Positions 25,139 through 34,304 are shown, counted from the stretch's first letter. The stretch: 38,343 nucleotides of DNA from Halalkalibacterium ligniniphilum (GCF_000334155.1 NZ_ANNK01000079.1:1-38343); one strand, 5' to 3'. Translations and numbers: made by a program. The notes: generated by a model not told the origin, from the sequence alone.

Positions 25139-27175
25139 GTGGGAGCAAGAGATTTATCCGTACTTTTAGGTGTTATCTTGATTGTCATCATGTTGATCAT
25201 ACCGCTACCACCATTATTATTAGACTTTTTAATTCTAACGAATATATCTCTTGCTTTGATCATTATTCTCGTGGCGATGAACACAAGAGAGCCGTTACAA
25301 TTTTCAATTTTTCCTACCTTACTCCTACTCGTTACCTTATTTCGCCTCGGGTTAAATGTTTCCACTACCCGTGCGATCTTAGCAAATGGAGATGCAGGGA
25401 ATGTAATTGAAACGTTTGGACATTTTGTTGTTGGTGGAAATGCTCTCGTTGGTTTTGTCGTCTTTATCATTTTAATTGTCATTCAATTTATTGTCATTAC
25501 AAAAGGTGCGGAACGTGTTTCAGAAGTAGGAGCCCGTTTCACGCTTGATGCGATGCCAGGAAAACAGATGAGTATTGATGCAGACCTTAATGCCGGAATG
25601 ATTTCTGATGCTGAGGCAAAAGAGCGCCGTGAAAAAATTGAAAAAGAAGCCGATTTTTACGGCTCAATGGACGGGGCAAGTAAATTTGTAAAAGGGGATG
25701 CCATTGCGGGGATTATCATTGTCCTTATCAACATAATTTTCGGGATCATCGTCGGGATGATGCAAATGGGAATGGACTTTGGAACCGCTGTGAGTACCTT
25801 CACCCTTTTAACAATAGGGGACGGTCTTGTCAGTCAAATTCCTGCACTGCTTATCTCTACAGCAACTGGTATTGTCGTGACAAGGGCCGCATCAGACGGA
25901 AACTTGAGTCATGATGTAACAAAGCAGCTGTTTGCTTATCCGAAAATGCTATATGTAGCGGCTGGAACGATCTTTTTATTGGGAGTCGTCACCCCAATTA
26001 CAAAAACATTGACGTTTCTTATTGCTGGTATTTTAGCTTTTGGAGGCTATCAGCTATCGAGACAAGAGCAGAAAACGGTCATGGAACAAGAAAGCGATCA
26101 TGAGGAGGAAGAGACAGATGATATGAAATCTCCTGAAAGTGTCGTTAATTTGTTGCAAATTGACCCGATTGAGTTTGAATTTGGCTACGGGTTAATTCCA
26201 TTGGCTGATGCTAACCAAGGTGGGGATTTATTAGACCGTGTCGTTATGATTCGACGGCAAATGGCACTTGAGCTTGGTATGGTTGTTCCTGTTATTCGAA
26301 TTCGTGATAATATTCAGCTTCAACCAAATGAATATACGATTAAAATAAAAGGAAACGAAATCGCGAGAGGAGAGCTTCTTCTTGATCATTATATGGCCAT
26401 GAGTCCAGGAGTAGAGGATGAAAGCATCATTGGTATAGACACAGTTGAGCCAGCTTTCGGTATGCCAGCTCTCTGGATTGGTGAAGAAATGAAAGAACAG
26501 GCTGAGCTTTCAGGATATACGGTTGTTGATCCGCCTTCTGTTGTTTCCACGCACTTAACGGAGGTTATTAAACGACATGCCCATGAGCTACTTGGTCGCC
26601 AAGAAACAAAACAGCTTGTTGATCATTTGAAAGAATCGTATCCAGCTTTAGTCGAAGAAGTGACACCGAATACCCTTTCCATTGGTGAAATTCAAAAGGT
26701 ATTGACGAAATTATTAAAAGAGGGCATTTCCATTCGAAATTTACCGGTCATCTTTGAAACGCTCGCTGATTATGGACAAATGACAAAGGATATGGATCTT
26801 GTTACAGAATATGTGCGACAAGCTCTATCACGGCAAATTTCAAAACAATTTATATCACCTGGCGAACCTTTGTATGTGATAACGTTAGCTGGCGCAGTTG
26901 AAAAAGCGATTGCAGATGGAGTACAACAAACGGAGCATGGAAACTTTGTTTCGATGGACCCGAATATGTCTCAAAAGATTCTTGAAGCAGCTGCAAGTGA
27001 AACGGATCGTCTTGCCCAAATGGGACAAGTACCAATCATCCTATGCTCACCGGCTGTGCGGATGTATGTCCGTCAATTATTTGAGCGCTATTTGGCCCAT
27101 GTTCCGATTTTATCTTATAACGAGCTTGAACCAGATGTAGAAGTGCAAAGTGTCGGGGTGGTGAATGTAGATTGA
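25139..27175 (+). CDS. flhA: Flagellar export platform protein FlhA
   Basis: FlhA is the large export-gate ring protein that docks substrates and chaperones. The 678-residue protein has about eight transmembrane helices, the conserved cytoplasmic loop RFTLDAMPGKQMSIDADLNA and the soluble domain (IEFEFGYGLIPLADANQGGD, EKAIADGVQQTEHGN, CSPAVRMYVRQL). GTG 25139 gives a start of GARDLSV, aligning with B. subtilis FlhA, and AGGGGAGA (25126-25133) precedes it. An upstream in-frame ATG at 25121 would place the ribosome site within the coding region. The stop overlaps flhF. Confidence 0.96.
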   Translation: MGARDLSVLLGVILIVIMLIIPLPPLLLDFLILTNISLALIIILVAMNTREPLQFSIFPTLLLLVTLFRLGLNVSTTRAILANGDAGNVIETFGHFVVGGNALVGFVVFIILIVIQFIVITKGAERVSEVGARFTLDAMPGKQMSIDADLNAGMISDAEAKERREKIEKEADFYGSMDGASKFVKGDAIAGIIIVLINIIFGIIVGMMQMGMDFGTAVSTFTLLTIGDGLVSQIPALLISTATGIVVTRAASDGNLSHDVTKQLFAYPKMLYVAAGTIFLLGVVTPITKTLTFLIAGILAFGGYQLSRQEQKTVMEQESDHEEEETDDMKSPESVVNLLQIDPIEFEFGYGLIPLADANQGGDLLDRVVMIRRQMALELGMVVPVIRIRDNIQLQPNEYTIKIKGNEIARGELLLDHYMAMSPGVEDESIIGIDTVEPAFGMPALWIGEEMKEQAELSGYTVVDPPSVVSTHLTEVIKRHAHELLGRQETKQLVDHLKESYPALVEEVTPNTLSIGEIQKVLTKLLKEGISIRNLPVIFETLADYGQMTKDMDLVTEYVRQALSRQISKQFISPGEPLYVITLAGAVEKAIADGVQQTEHGNFVSMDPNMSQKILEAAASETDRLAQMGQVPIILCSPAVRMYVRQLFERYLAHVPILSYNELEPDVEVQSVGVVNVD

Positions 27176-28317
27176 AGGTAAAAAAATATGTCGTCGCGTC
27201 AATGAGTGAAGCGATGCAAAAAATTAGAACAGAATTAGGGGAAGATGCGGTCATCCTTAATTCAAAGGAAATTGAAACCGGGGGAATTCTCGGTTTCTTT
27301 ACAAAAAAGCAGCTTGAAGTCATTGCTGCAATCGATCCGGTTCGTGTCGAACCTAGACGGACGCCGAGAGCGGTTAAACCGAAACAAATTACCCATCATC
27401 TTAACCCTGAGCCTGGCCAGACAAATCAGGCTCTACTGGATGAAATTCAACAGTTGAAAAAGCTGATTCAAGGAATAAATGAACAATCTTCAAAAGCATT
27501 GCAAGACTATCCTGAACCATTTCAATCTGTGGACCAAATGCTTTTTGAGCAAGAAGTTTCTGAAATGATTCGCTTAGAGATTATGAAATATTTGCTAAAT
27601 TCATGGTACAATCAAGAGAGAGCCATAACTGAAAAACCGACAAAGGATACACTCCTTCAACAGGCTCGAGGGTATTTGAAAAAAGAACTTTCTCCCATTT
27701 CGGTAGGAGGAATTTCTTATCAAAAGCAATTTGTGAACATTGTCGGTCCAACAGGTGTAGGGAAAACAACAACGATCGCGAAGCTAGCAGCCCATAGTGT
27801 CTTAAAAAAGCAAAAAAAGGTTGCTTTAATCACGACTGATACGTATCGGATTGCAGCGGTAGAGCAGCTGAAAACCTATGCTAAAATTTTGAACATTCCG
27901 CTAGAGGTGGCTTATTCAATTGATGATTTTAAAAAAGCGAAAGAGCTTTTTCAGCATTATGATCTTGTCCTTGTTGATTCAGCTGGGCGAAATTTTCGCA
28001 ACTCGCTCTATGTAGAGGAGCTTGCGAAGATTATTGATTTTCACACTGAAGCAGAAAATTACCTTGTGTTATCCTTGACGTCAAAGTATCGGGATATGAA
28101 GGCGATTATTGAACAATTTTCCCTCATCCCGCTTCAACGGATTGTGTTCACAAAGAAGGATGAGACTGTCAGCTATGGCGCAGTGCTGAATGTTATGCTA
28201 GAGCAAGGAAAAGGTGTCGCTTATTTAACAAATGGACAGAACGTACCAGATGATATTATGGAAGTAGATCGAGACATGATCATTGAACTCATTTTAGGGG
28301 CAGAGAACGATGAATGA
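27172..28317 (+). CDS. flhF: Flagellar placement SRP-type GTPase FlhF
   Basis: FlhF is a signal-recognition-particle-type GTPase that helps place the basal body. The 381-residue protein has a basic N-terminal B domain (KVKKYVVASMSEAMQKIRTE), a variable middle, and the NG domain with [15 protein letters not shown] beginning near residue 192. LITTDTYRIAAVEQLKTYA and LVDSAGRNFRN follow, with a late TNGQNVPDDI motif. The start is TTG 27172, overlapping the flhA stop (TTGA); GGGGTGGTGA upstream is the likely ribosome site. It overlaps flhG by eight bases. Confidence 0.94.
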   Translation: MKVKKYVVASMSEAMQKIRTELGEDAVILNSKEIETGGILGFFTKKQLEVIAAIDPVRVEPRRTPRAVKPKQITHHLNPEPGQTNQALLDEIQQLKKLIQGINEQSSKALQDYPEPFQSVDQMLFEQEVSEMIRLEIMKYLLNSWYNQERAITEKPTKDTLLQQARGYLKKELSPISVGGISYQKQFVNIVGPTGVGKTTTIAKLAAHSVLKKQKKVALITTDTYRIAAVEQLKTYAKILNIPLEVAYSIDDFKKAKELFQHYDLVLVDSAGRNFRNSLYVEELAKIIDFHTEAENYLVLSLTSKYRDMKAIIEQFSLIPLQRIVFTKKDETVSYGAVLNVMLEQGKGVAYLTNGQNVPDDIMEVDRDMIIELILGAENDE

Positions 28318-29164
28318 CCAAGCAGAAAGTTTACGACGGATAATGAATGAATCGTCACAGACTGAAGCAAAAGTTATTGCTGTGGTAAGTGGCAAGGGCG
28401 GTGTCGGTAAGTCCAATGTTTCGTTGAATTTTGCCATTGCTTTGGCGAAAAGAGGGAAGCGTGTCGCTGTCATTGACCTTGATATAGGTATGGCAAATTT
28501 AGACATCCTAATGGGCTTACAGCCAAGCTATCATATTGTTGACATGATTGAACGAGAGCTGACCATTTGGGACATTGCTGAAGCTGGACCTGAAGGAATC
28601 TACTATATTGCAGGTGGCTCTGGGCTTTCAACGCTTGTAAAGTTGAATGAAGAGAAAATTCAACGATTTCTTCAGCAGCTCGAATCAGCAGCGAAATCAT
28701 TTGATTATATATTTCTTGATATGGGTGCTGGTGCCACAGCTGAAAGTCTCCAGTTTATTTTAGCAGCTCATGAGGTTTTTGTCGTTACGACTCCTGAACC
28801 AACATCAATTACAGATGCTTATGCAATGGTGAAATACATTCATCAGCAAGGGGAGGATTCTACCCTTTCTCTTCTTGTAAACCGAGCTGATTCGAAACAA
28901 GAAGGAGAGCGAACAGCGGCGAATTTCCAGCGTGTCGTCAATCATTTTTTAGCAAAGGAGATGCGTTTGTTAGGTTACCTTCCGCAGGATCATGAAGTGA
29001 TCAGAGCAGTAAAGGCCCAAACACCTTTTCTCCTTTTTAATCCAAAAGCAAAAAGCAGTGTCGCCATTGAAGACATTGCAGCCGCCTATCTTGGTTTAGA
29101 TAAAAGCTTGGAACATAAGGGCTTAAACTCATTTATGTCAAGGCTGCGCCGCTTTTTTCGCTAA
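28310..29164 (+). CDS. flhG: MinD-like ATPase FlhG (YlxH)
   Basis: FlhG is a ParA/MinD-family ATPase that works with FlhF to set flagellar number and position. The 284-residue protein has the deviant Walker A GKGGVGKS from residue 28, the VIDLDIGMANLDILMG switch block, and IFLDMGAGATAESLQF. The C-terminal tail is short and basic (SRLRRFFR), possibly a membrane-targeting helix; that is inference. The start overlaps flhF and has only a weak ribosome site, so coupled translation is likely. A 42-bp gap follows before cheB. Confidence 0.93.
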   Translation: MNDQAESLRRIMNESSQTEAKVIAVVSGKGGVGKSNVSLNFAIALAKRGKRVAVIDLDIGMANLDILMGLQPSYHIVDMIERELTIWDIAEAGPEGIYYIAGGSGLSTLVKLNEEKIQRFLQQLESAAKSFDYIFLDMGAGATAESLQFILAAHEVFVVTTPEPTSITDAYAMVKYIHQQGEDSTLSLLVNRADSKQEGERTAANFQRVVNHFLAKEMRLLGYLPQDHEVIRAVKAQTPFLLFNPKAKSSVAIEDIAAAYLGLDKSLEHKGLNSFMSRLRRFFR

Positions 29165-29206
29165 TAAATAAAAATATGTGTGAATCATTTTAAGAGGGGG
29201 GAGATT

Positions 29207-30256
29207 ATGAACAATCAGAGGATACATGTACTTGTGGTCGATGATTCAGCTTTTATGCGAAAGGTGATTAGCGAGATGCTTGAATCAGATGAACGCATAC
29301 GTGTTGTTGGGACAGCTAGAAACGGAGAAGAAGCCTTAAAAAAAAGAGCTGAACTACAACCTGATGTCATCACCCTTGATGTTGAAATGCCGGTAATGGG
29401 CGGGATAGAAACGCTTAAGAGATTAATGAGTGAAGCTCCGTGTCCAGTCATTATGCTAAGTAGTACGACAAAAGAAGGGGCAGAACATACATTGCTGGCC
29501 ATGGAACTAGGAGCTTTTGATTTCATTGCAAAAACATCAGGTCCGATTTCTCTGGACCTTCAAAAAGTTCAATCTTCCCTTATAGACAAAGTCATTCATG
29601 CAGCGAAAGCTAAGATACAACCACTTGGCGCTCCTCAGCCTAATGTGGAAAAAAGCATGATACATGTCAATCAGCGTCTTCAAGGCGAGAAAACTTTGGT
29701 TGCAATTGGCACGTCAACTGGAGGACCGAAAGCGTTAAAGGAAGTGTTAACACGCTTCCCGAAAGATATCAATGCGCCTATTTTGGTTGTCCAGCATATG
29801 CCACCAGGATTTACTCAATCGTTGGCGGTGAGGCTTGACAGTCTATCATCGATAAAAGTCAAAGAAGCAAGTGATGGGGAGCTTCTTGAAAACGGAGTTG
29901 CGTATATCGCACCAGGTGGTTATCATCTTACGGTGAAAAATGTTGGGAATGAGCTTTCTATTAAGTTGAACCAATTAGAACCAAGAAGGGGCCACCGTCC
30001 CTCTGTTGATGTTATGCTAGAATCGCTAGCTGAATTAAGTGGTTTTAAAAAGATTGTTGCGATTTTGACAGGAATGGGTTCCGATGGTACAGAAGGTCTG
30101 ATTAAAATGAAGAAACAAGGTTCATGCTACGCAATCGCAGAGTCAGAGGAGTCTTCCATTGTTTTTGGGATGCCGAAAGCAGCGATTCAATCAAACCAGG
30201 TCGATGAGGTCGCCCATTTGCAAACCATCGCATCAAGCATTATGAGGCAATGCTAA
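29207..30256 (+). CDS. cheB: Chemotaxis protein-glutamate methylesterase CheB
   Basis: CheB removes methyl groups from (and deamidates) chemoreceptors when phosphorylated by CheA. The 349-residue protein has a receiver domain with D58 in VITLDVEMPVMGG. Its methylesterase domain has the catalytic set S170 (GTSTGG), H197 (VVQHMPPGF) and D293 (GMGSDGTEG). ATG 29207 follows AAGAGGGGGGAG; an in-frame GTG at 29180 has no site. Full length, so the missing downstream cheA and cheW did not truncate it. cheC begins 23 bp after the stop. Confidence 0.96.
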   Translation: MNNQRIHVLVVDDSAFMRKVISEMLESDERIRVVGTARNGEEALKKRAELQPDVITLDVEMPVMGGIETLKRLMSEAPCPVIMLSSTTKEGAEHTLLAMELGAFDFIAKTSGPISLDLQKVQSSLIDKVIHAAKAKIQPLGAPQPNVEKSMIHVNQRLQGEKTLVAIGTSTGGPKALKEVLTRFPKDINAPILVVQHMPPGFTQSLAVRLDSLSSIKVKEASDGELLENGVAYIAPGGYHLTVKNVGNELSIKLNQLEPRRGHRPSVDVMLESLAELSGFKKIVAILTGMGSDGTEGLIKMKKQGSCYAIAESEESSIVFGMPKAAIQSNQVDEVAHLQTIASSIMRQC

Positions 30257-30279
30257 CAAAAGGACTAGGAGGTGATGAG

Positions 30280-30915
30280 TTGGATTTTTTAGAAAGATTA
30301 AAACCATATCATTTAGATGTGTTAAAAGAAATAGGAAACATTGGCGCAGGGCATGCAGCCACTGCCCTTTCGCAGCTCTTAGGAAAAACGATTGACATGA
30401 AAGTGCCGGATGTTCGTGTCATTTCCTTTCAAGAAATAACAGATTTGGTTGGTGGGAGTGATGTCATTGTTGCGGGAACCTTTTTAAGAATAGAGGGTGA
30501 CGTTCCAGGAAGCATGTTTTTTATGGTTCCTATTACAGAAGCAGAGGTCCTTATTCAACGGTTAACGGGGAATAAGAGCTTTCAATTGCAGCAGCCTCCA
30601 TATGAGGAAATGGGTATTTCCGCTCTTCAAGAAGTTGGGAACATTTTGGCTGGTTCCTATCTTTCATCCCTTTCTGATTTTACAAAATTAAACCTTCAAC
30701 CTACCGTTCCAGGACTAAGCATCGATATGGCTGGTGCAATTTTAAGCTATGGTCTGATTCCTCTTTCGCAAGTTGGGGACACAGCGATTGTCATTGATAC
30801 ACATATTACTGAAATTCGAGAGTCTCACAAAGCGGCGGGTCATTTCTTTTTATTGCCAGATCCTGATTCGTTTGATATTCTTTTTTCCTCATTAGGAGTT
30901 GACACGAATGGCTGA
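30280..30915 (+). CDS. cheC: CheY-phosphate phosphatase CheC
   Basis: CheC dephosphorylates CheY-phosphate and binds CheD in the Bacillus adaptation system. The 211-residue protein has both phosphatase signatures: [20 protein letters not shown] and [22 protein letters not shown] 30280 is chosen because AGGAGGTGA (30267-30275) lies just before it, and because the product then starts [11 protein letters not shown], like B. subtilis CheC. A frame from ATG 30250 would overlap the cheB end and precede the ribosome site. In B. subtilis cheA and cheW lie between cheB and cheC; here they do not. Confidence 0.94.
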   Translation: MDFLERLKPYHLDVLKEIGNIGAGHAATALSQLLGKTIDMKVPDVRVISFQEITDLVGGSDVIVAGTFLRIEGDVPGSMFFMVPITEAEVLIQRLTGNKSFQLQQPPYEEMGISALQEVGNILAGSYLSSLSDFTKLNLQPTVPGLSIDMAGAILSYGLIPLSQVGDTAIVIDTHITEIRESHKAAGHFFLLPDPDSFDILFSSLGVDTNG

Positions 30916-31396
30916 AGTCATAAAAGTAGGCATGGCAGATTTAAATGTAGCAATTGCCCCCGATACGATTCGAACTTCAGGGCTAGGGTCTTGTGTTGGT
31001 GTTATTTTATATGATGAACAATCGAAAATCGCAGGCATGGCTCATGTCATGCTGCCTGATTCAACAATCGGAAGACAGACGAAGCTCAATCGTGCAAAAT
31101 ATGCAGATACTGCGTTAGATAATTTAATTGAAGAACTAGTAAAAGCAGGAGCGAATGTCCAAGCGATGAAAGCGAAAATTGCTGGCGGCGCGCAAATGTT
31201 TTCATTTTCATCGGCAAACGAAATGATGAGAATTGGACCAAGAAACGTAGAAGCAGTGAAGAAAAAATTAGCGGAGCTTCACATTCCCATTGTAGCCGAG
31301 GATGTAGGTGGCAATAGTGGACGTACGATCGAATTTGACCCAGTGACGAGGCTGCTTCGTATTCGGACTGTAAGTCAAGGAGTGAAGGAGTTATGA
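30908..31396 (+). CDS. cheD: Chemoreceptor glutamine deamidase CheD
   Basis: CheD deamidates receptor glutamines and stimulates CheC. The 162-residue protein keeps the catalytic spacing of the family: T23, C29 ([15 protein letters not shown]) and H46 (GMAHVMLP). The downstream blocks KIAGGAQMF and [18 protein letters not shown] are also conserved. ATG 30908 overlaps the cheC stop by eight bases and follows AGGAG at 30894-30898. Its own stop overlaps the next start (ATGA). Confidence 0.96.
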   Translation: MAEVIKVGMADLNVAIAPDTIRTSGLGSCVGVILYDEQSKIAGMAHVMLPDSTIGRQTKLNRAKYADTALDNLIEELVKAGANVQAMKAKIAGGAQMFSFSSANEMMRIGPRNVEAVKKKLAELHIPIVAEDVGGNSGRTIEFDPVTRLLRIRTVSQGVKEL

Positions 31397-31767
31397 GACT
31401 AGCTGGCTCATGGGTGATTAACCTTCTTTTTGCATTGGTGGCAGGATTCATTATTTTTATCGGAAATGTGACGATTAATTTAATGTCTACAGCCCTAACA
31501 AGAACTGCATTTGCAATGGCTGGTTGTTTTATCATCGCCTATGGATTTCGCTGGCTTTGGGCCATCGCTTTTCATGAGGAAAATAAGTATGCGCCTGAAG
31601 AGGATTCTACTGAGATAAAAAATGCCGTAGAGGCCACTAGTCAAGACGAAAAATTGAACCATTCTGAACAAGAGGAACCACTTCAAGCAAAACCCACCCC
31701 AACCTTATCGGATGAAGAGACGGAGAAGACAGCGGCCTACGTGAAAGAGCTATTGGACACAAAGTAA
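31393..31767 (+). CDS. Uncharacterised small two-helix membrane protein
   Basis: I do not recognise this 124-residue protein. It has two likely transmembrane helices (about residues 8-27 and 37-58), a short basic N-terminus, and a 65-residue acidic, hydrophilic tail ending [16 protein letters not shown]. The start overlaps the cheD stop by four bases, a coupling that argues for a real gene, and sigD begins 18 bp after its stop. B. subtilis has nothing between cheD and sigD. A role at the motor or in regulation of sigD would be speculation. Codon use looks like that of its neighbours. Confidence 0.8.
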   Translation: MRLAGSWVINLLFALVAGFIIFIGNVTINLMSTALTRTAFAMAGCFIIAYGFRWLWAIAFHEENKYAPEEDSTEIKNAVEATSQDEKLNHSEQEEPLQAKPTPTLSDEETEKTAAYVKELLDTK

Positions 31768-31785
31768 AGTGAAGGAGGAAGCGTT

Positions 31786-32553
31786 ATGGCCCACACTTCA
31801 ACAAGGGCAGATGAAAAACTGTGGAAAGATTGGTTAACAAAACGAAGTTCGGATGCCTGTGATGGTCTCATCCGTCTTTATCTTCCTCTTGTTCAGTATC
31901 ATGTTCAGCGAATTTCTGTCGGCTTACCTCGAAATGTAGATAAGGATGATTTGATAAGTCATGGCATGATTGGGCTTCTTGATGCATTGGAAAAGTTTAA
32001 CCCTGATCGTGACTTGAAGTTTGATACCTATGCATCTTTTCGAGTCAGAGGCGCGATCTTAGATGGACTTCGAAAAGAGGATTGGCTTCCCCGCTCTCTG
32101 AGGGAAAAAGTGAAAAAGGTTGAAGCAGCCACAGAGCAATTAGAACAGCGTCATGGGCGTTATGTTAAAGTAGAAGAGGTTGCGGAGGCATTAGGAATGG
32201 ACGAGCATGAGATCGCACAAGTAATGACAGAAAGCCTTGTCGCAAATATGCTTTCCATGGATGAACGAACACATGATACAGAACGTGAGGAAACGTATGC
32301 CTCGTCCATTGAAGACAAACAAACCTTAACACCTGAACAGGCAATCGTAGATGCTGCCACAAAAGAAGAGCTGGCAAATGTCATTTCTTTGCTGAGTGAG
32401 AAAGAACAGCTTGTAATTAGCTTATTTTATTTTGAAGAATTAACGTTAACTGAAATTGGACACATCTTAAATCTATCGACTTCTAGAATTTCGCAAATTC
32501 ATTCAAAAGCACTGTTTCGCTTGCAACAAGTGATGAAACGGACGAGTGAATGA
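31786..32553 (+). CDS. sigD: Flagellar sigma factor SigD (FliA/sigma-28 family)
   Basis: SigD directs transcription of late flagellar, chemotaxis and autolysin genes. The 255-residue protein has region 2 (HVQRISVGLPRNVDKDDLIS, then DTYASFRVRGAILDGLRKED), region 3 (VEEVAEALGMDEHEIAQVM) and region 4 (LTLTEIGHILNLSTSRISQI). These are the signatures of sigma-28 and closely resemble B. subtilis SigD. AAGGAGG at 31772-31778 precedes the ATG. It is not last in the operon; fapA starts 38 bp after the stop. Confidence 0.97.
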   Translation: MAHTSTRADEKLWKDWLTKRSSDACDGLIRLYLPLVQYHVQRISVGLPRNVDKDDLISHGMIGLLDALEKFNPDRDLKFDTYASFRVRGAILDGLRKEDWLPRSLREKVKKVEAATEQLEQRHGRYVKVEEVAEALGMDEHEIAQVMTESLVANMLSMDERTHDTEREETYASSIEDKQTLTPEQAIVDAATKEELANVISLLSEKEQLVISLFYFEELTLTEIGHILNLSTSRISQIHSKALFRLQQVMKRTSE

Positions 32554-32590
32554 GAAAGATTTAGATAAAATAGAAAAGGAATGGAAATCG

Positions 32591-33973
32591 ATGGCTGAAT
32601 TAGGACATTATTTCGAAGTAAACGTTTCTGAAGATAAAATGATGGCAACGATTATCCAGTTCAACGATCTCAAAGAAGATGATAGAGTAACAGAGGGTGA
32701 AATCAAACAATTTCTTCGTGAACAAGGGGTTGTTCATGGGCTTGTTGAAGCTGAAATAGAGAAATTAGTTAATGGGGCTCCTTCGCTACATGTTACTCGT
32801 GTTATTGCTAACGGGGATGCCCCTATCAATGGAACGGATGCTTTTTTAGAGACGGTTCAATTTCAAAAGAAAATCCGAGACGTTGATTCAAACCAGCCGA
32901 TTGATGTAAAGGATTTATTGACGATTCCTGAAGTGAAACAAGGGGAAATGGTCGGTCGAAAAGTCCCTGCAACAGCGGGTACGAATGGGAAAAATGTTTT
33001 AGGTGCAGAAATCGAAGCAAAACCAGGTAAAGATTTCAAGCTACGACCAGGGAAAAATACTCGTGTCGATGAAGAGGGGCTACGTCTTTACGCCCTTGTC
33101 CACGGCCAAATGAGTATCAATCAAAACGTGATCCATGTTTACCCTGTTTATGAGGTAAAAGGAGATTTAGATTTGAAAACAGGGAATATCTCCTTTATTG
33201 GTAACGTTAACATTCAGGGGAATGTTCCTGCAGGCTTTGAAGTGAAGGCAAAAGGTGACATCCGTGTTAATGGAACGGTGGAAAGCGCTACCTTAGAGGC
33301 GGAGGGATCAATTTTTGTCGGGGCTGGAATTGTTGGACAAGGCAAAGGGAAGATTATCGCAAAAGGAAATCTCCACACAACGTTTATTAACCAAGGGAAC
33401 GTAGAAGTTGAAGGGGATATAGAGGTTGCTCAATCGATTTTACATAGCAACTGTACAGCTGGTGGTCGAATTCTTTGCATAAAAGGGAAAGGTAATATTG
33501 CCGGAGGGTCTATCTCAGCTGGAGCGTCCATTCATGCAAAAGAGATCGGAAACACGATGCAAACAAAAACATTGCTGTTTGTAGGAGCAAGACAAAAATG
33601 GCTCGACCGTGAAAGTGAGCTGAAGCAACAGGTTAACCAAGGGGACAAGGAGATGGCAAAGCTTTCGACACTATTGAAAGCAATCGTTGCAAAAGAAGAA
33701 CAGGCGGGCTTAACGGCAAGCGAACGTGTACAAAAATTACGGGTTCGAAACGCAATGAAGGTGTTAGCAGAGTCCCTTGACACCGCAAAAGAAGAACTAG
33801 TAGCTTTAAAGGAGAAACTAAATATAAACGAACACGGGCTCGTCCTTGCTGATCAAGCATTGCACCAAAATGTAGAGATACACTTTGGGAAATATCGTCG
33901 TAGAATTTTATCTAAACATGAATATGTTCGAGTAGCACTTTTAAATAGTGAAATTACGTTAAGTCCTCAATAA
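32591..33973 (+). CDS. fapA: FapA family protein (DUF342)
   Basis: The 460-residue protein belongs to the FapA/DUF342 family, named for a Vibrio flagellar assembly protein; its biochemical role in Firmicutes is not settled. The N-terminal third includes GRKVPATAGTNGKNVLGAEI. A central right-handed beta-helix of repeated glycine-rich turns runs from about residue 190 to 325 (GNISFIGNVNIQGNVPAGFE, VKAKGDIRVNGTVESATLEA). A charged coiled coil occupies about residues 335-420. ATG 32591 follows AAAAGGA by 10 bases; a longer frame from GTG 32546 overlaps the sigD stop. Its place next to sigD suggests a flagellar role. Confidence 0.85.
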   Translation: MAELGHYFEVNVSEDKMMATIIQFNDLKEDDRVTEGEIKQFLREQGVVHGLVEAEIEKLVNGAPSLHVTRVIANGDAPINGTDAFLETVQFQKKIRDVDSNQPIDVKDLLTIPEVKQGEMVGRKVPATAGTNGKNVLGAEIEAKPGKDFKLRPGKNTRVDEEGLRLYALVHGQMSINQNVIHVYPVYEVKGDLDLKTGNISFIGNVNIQGNVPAGFEVKAKGDIRVNGTVESATLEAEGSIFVGAGIVGQGKGKIIAKGNLHTTFINQGNVEVEGDIEVAQSILHSNCTAGGRILCIKGKGNIAGGSISAGASIHAKEIGNTMQTKTLLFVGARQKWLDRESELKQQVNQGDKEMAKLSTLLKAIVAKEEQAGLTASERVQKLRVRNAMKVLAESLDTAKEELVALKEKLNINEHGLVLADQALHQNVEIHFGKYRRRILSKHEYVRVALLNSEITLSPQ

Positions 33974-33989
33974 ACTGGGAGGGTTAATG

Positions 33990-34304
33990 ATGAGTATTCG
34001 ACCGATTGAATGGCAAGGTGCTTATCCTCGTTCTCAGGATGCAGGGAAGTTGCAAGAACAATTACAGCAACGTGGACAAGTGGGACAAGAAATTATTTCC
34101 CAACAGCTGCGTGAAGAAGAAAAAGCAAAGCGGAAGCAAGTACATGAGACGGATGAGACAGATATGGCGAGGCTTCGTGATAAAGAGAAGGGTAACGAGC
34201 AAAGCCGTCAAGAACAGGAAAAAGGGAACCGAAAGCATGAAAACCATGCAGAGAGTCAAGCTAAACACCCCTTCAAAGGTAAGTTTATTGATTTTTCTGG
34301 CTGA
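33990..34304 (+). CDS. Small hydrophilic protein of unknown function
   Basis: I do not recognise this 104-residue protein. It has no membrane segment; the middle (about residues 35-90) is very rich in K, E, R and Q and is probably one long helix or disordered. It ends in a distinct motif, HPFKGKFIDFSG, that looks conserved-type rather than random. A good ribosome site, GGGAGGG (33977-33983), precedes tandem ATGs at 33987 and 33990; the second has better spacing. It lies 13-16 bp after fapA and 16 bp before the swrB-like gene, so it is in the operon. Confidence 0.75.
   Translation: MSIRPIEWQGAYPRSQDAGKLQEQLQQRGQVGQEIISQQLREEEKAKRKQVHETDETDMARLRDKEKGNEQSRQEQEKGNRKHENHAESQAKHPFKGKFIDFSG

Noticed and set aside
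30240-30290. Remnant of cheA or cheW at the cheB-cheC junction
   Set aside because: The 23 bp between stop and start are fully explained by the cheC ribosome site; no partial CheA or CheW sequence is visible in any frame.
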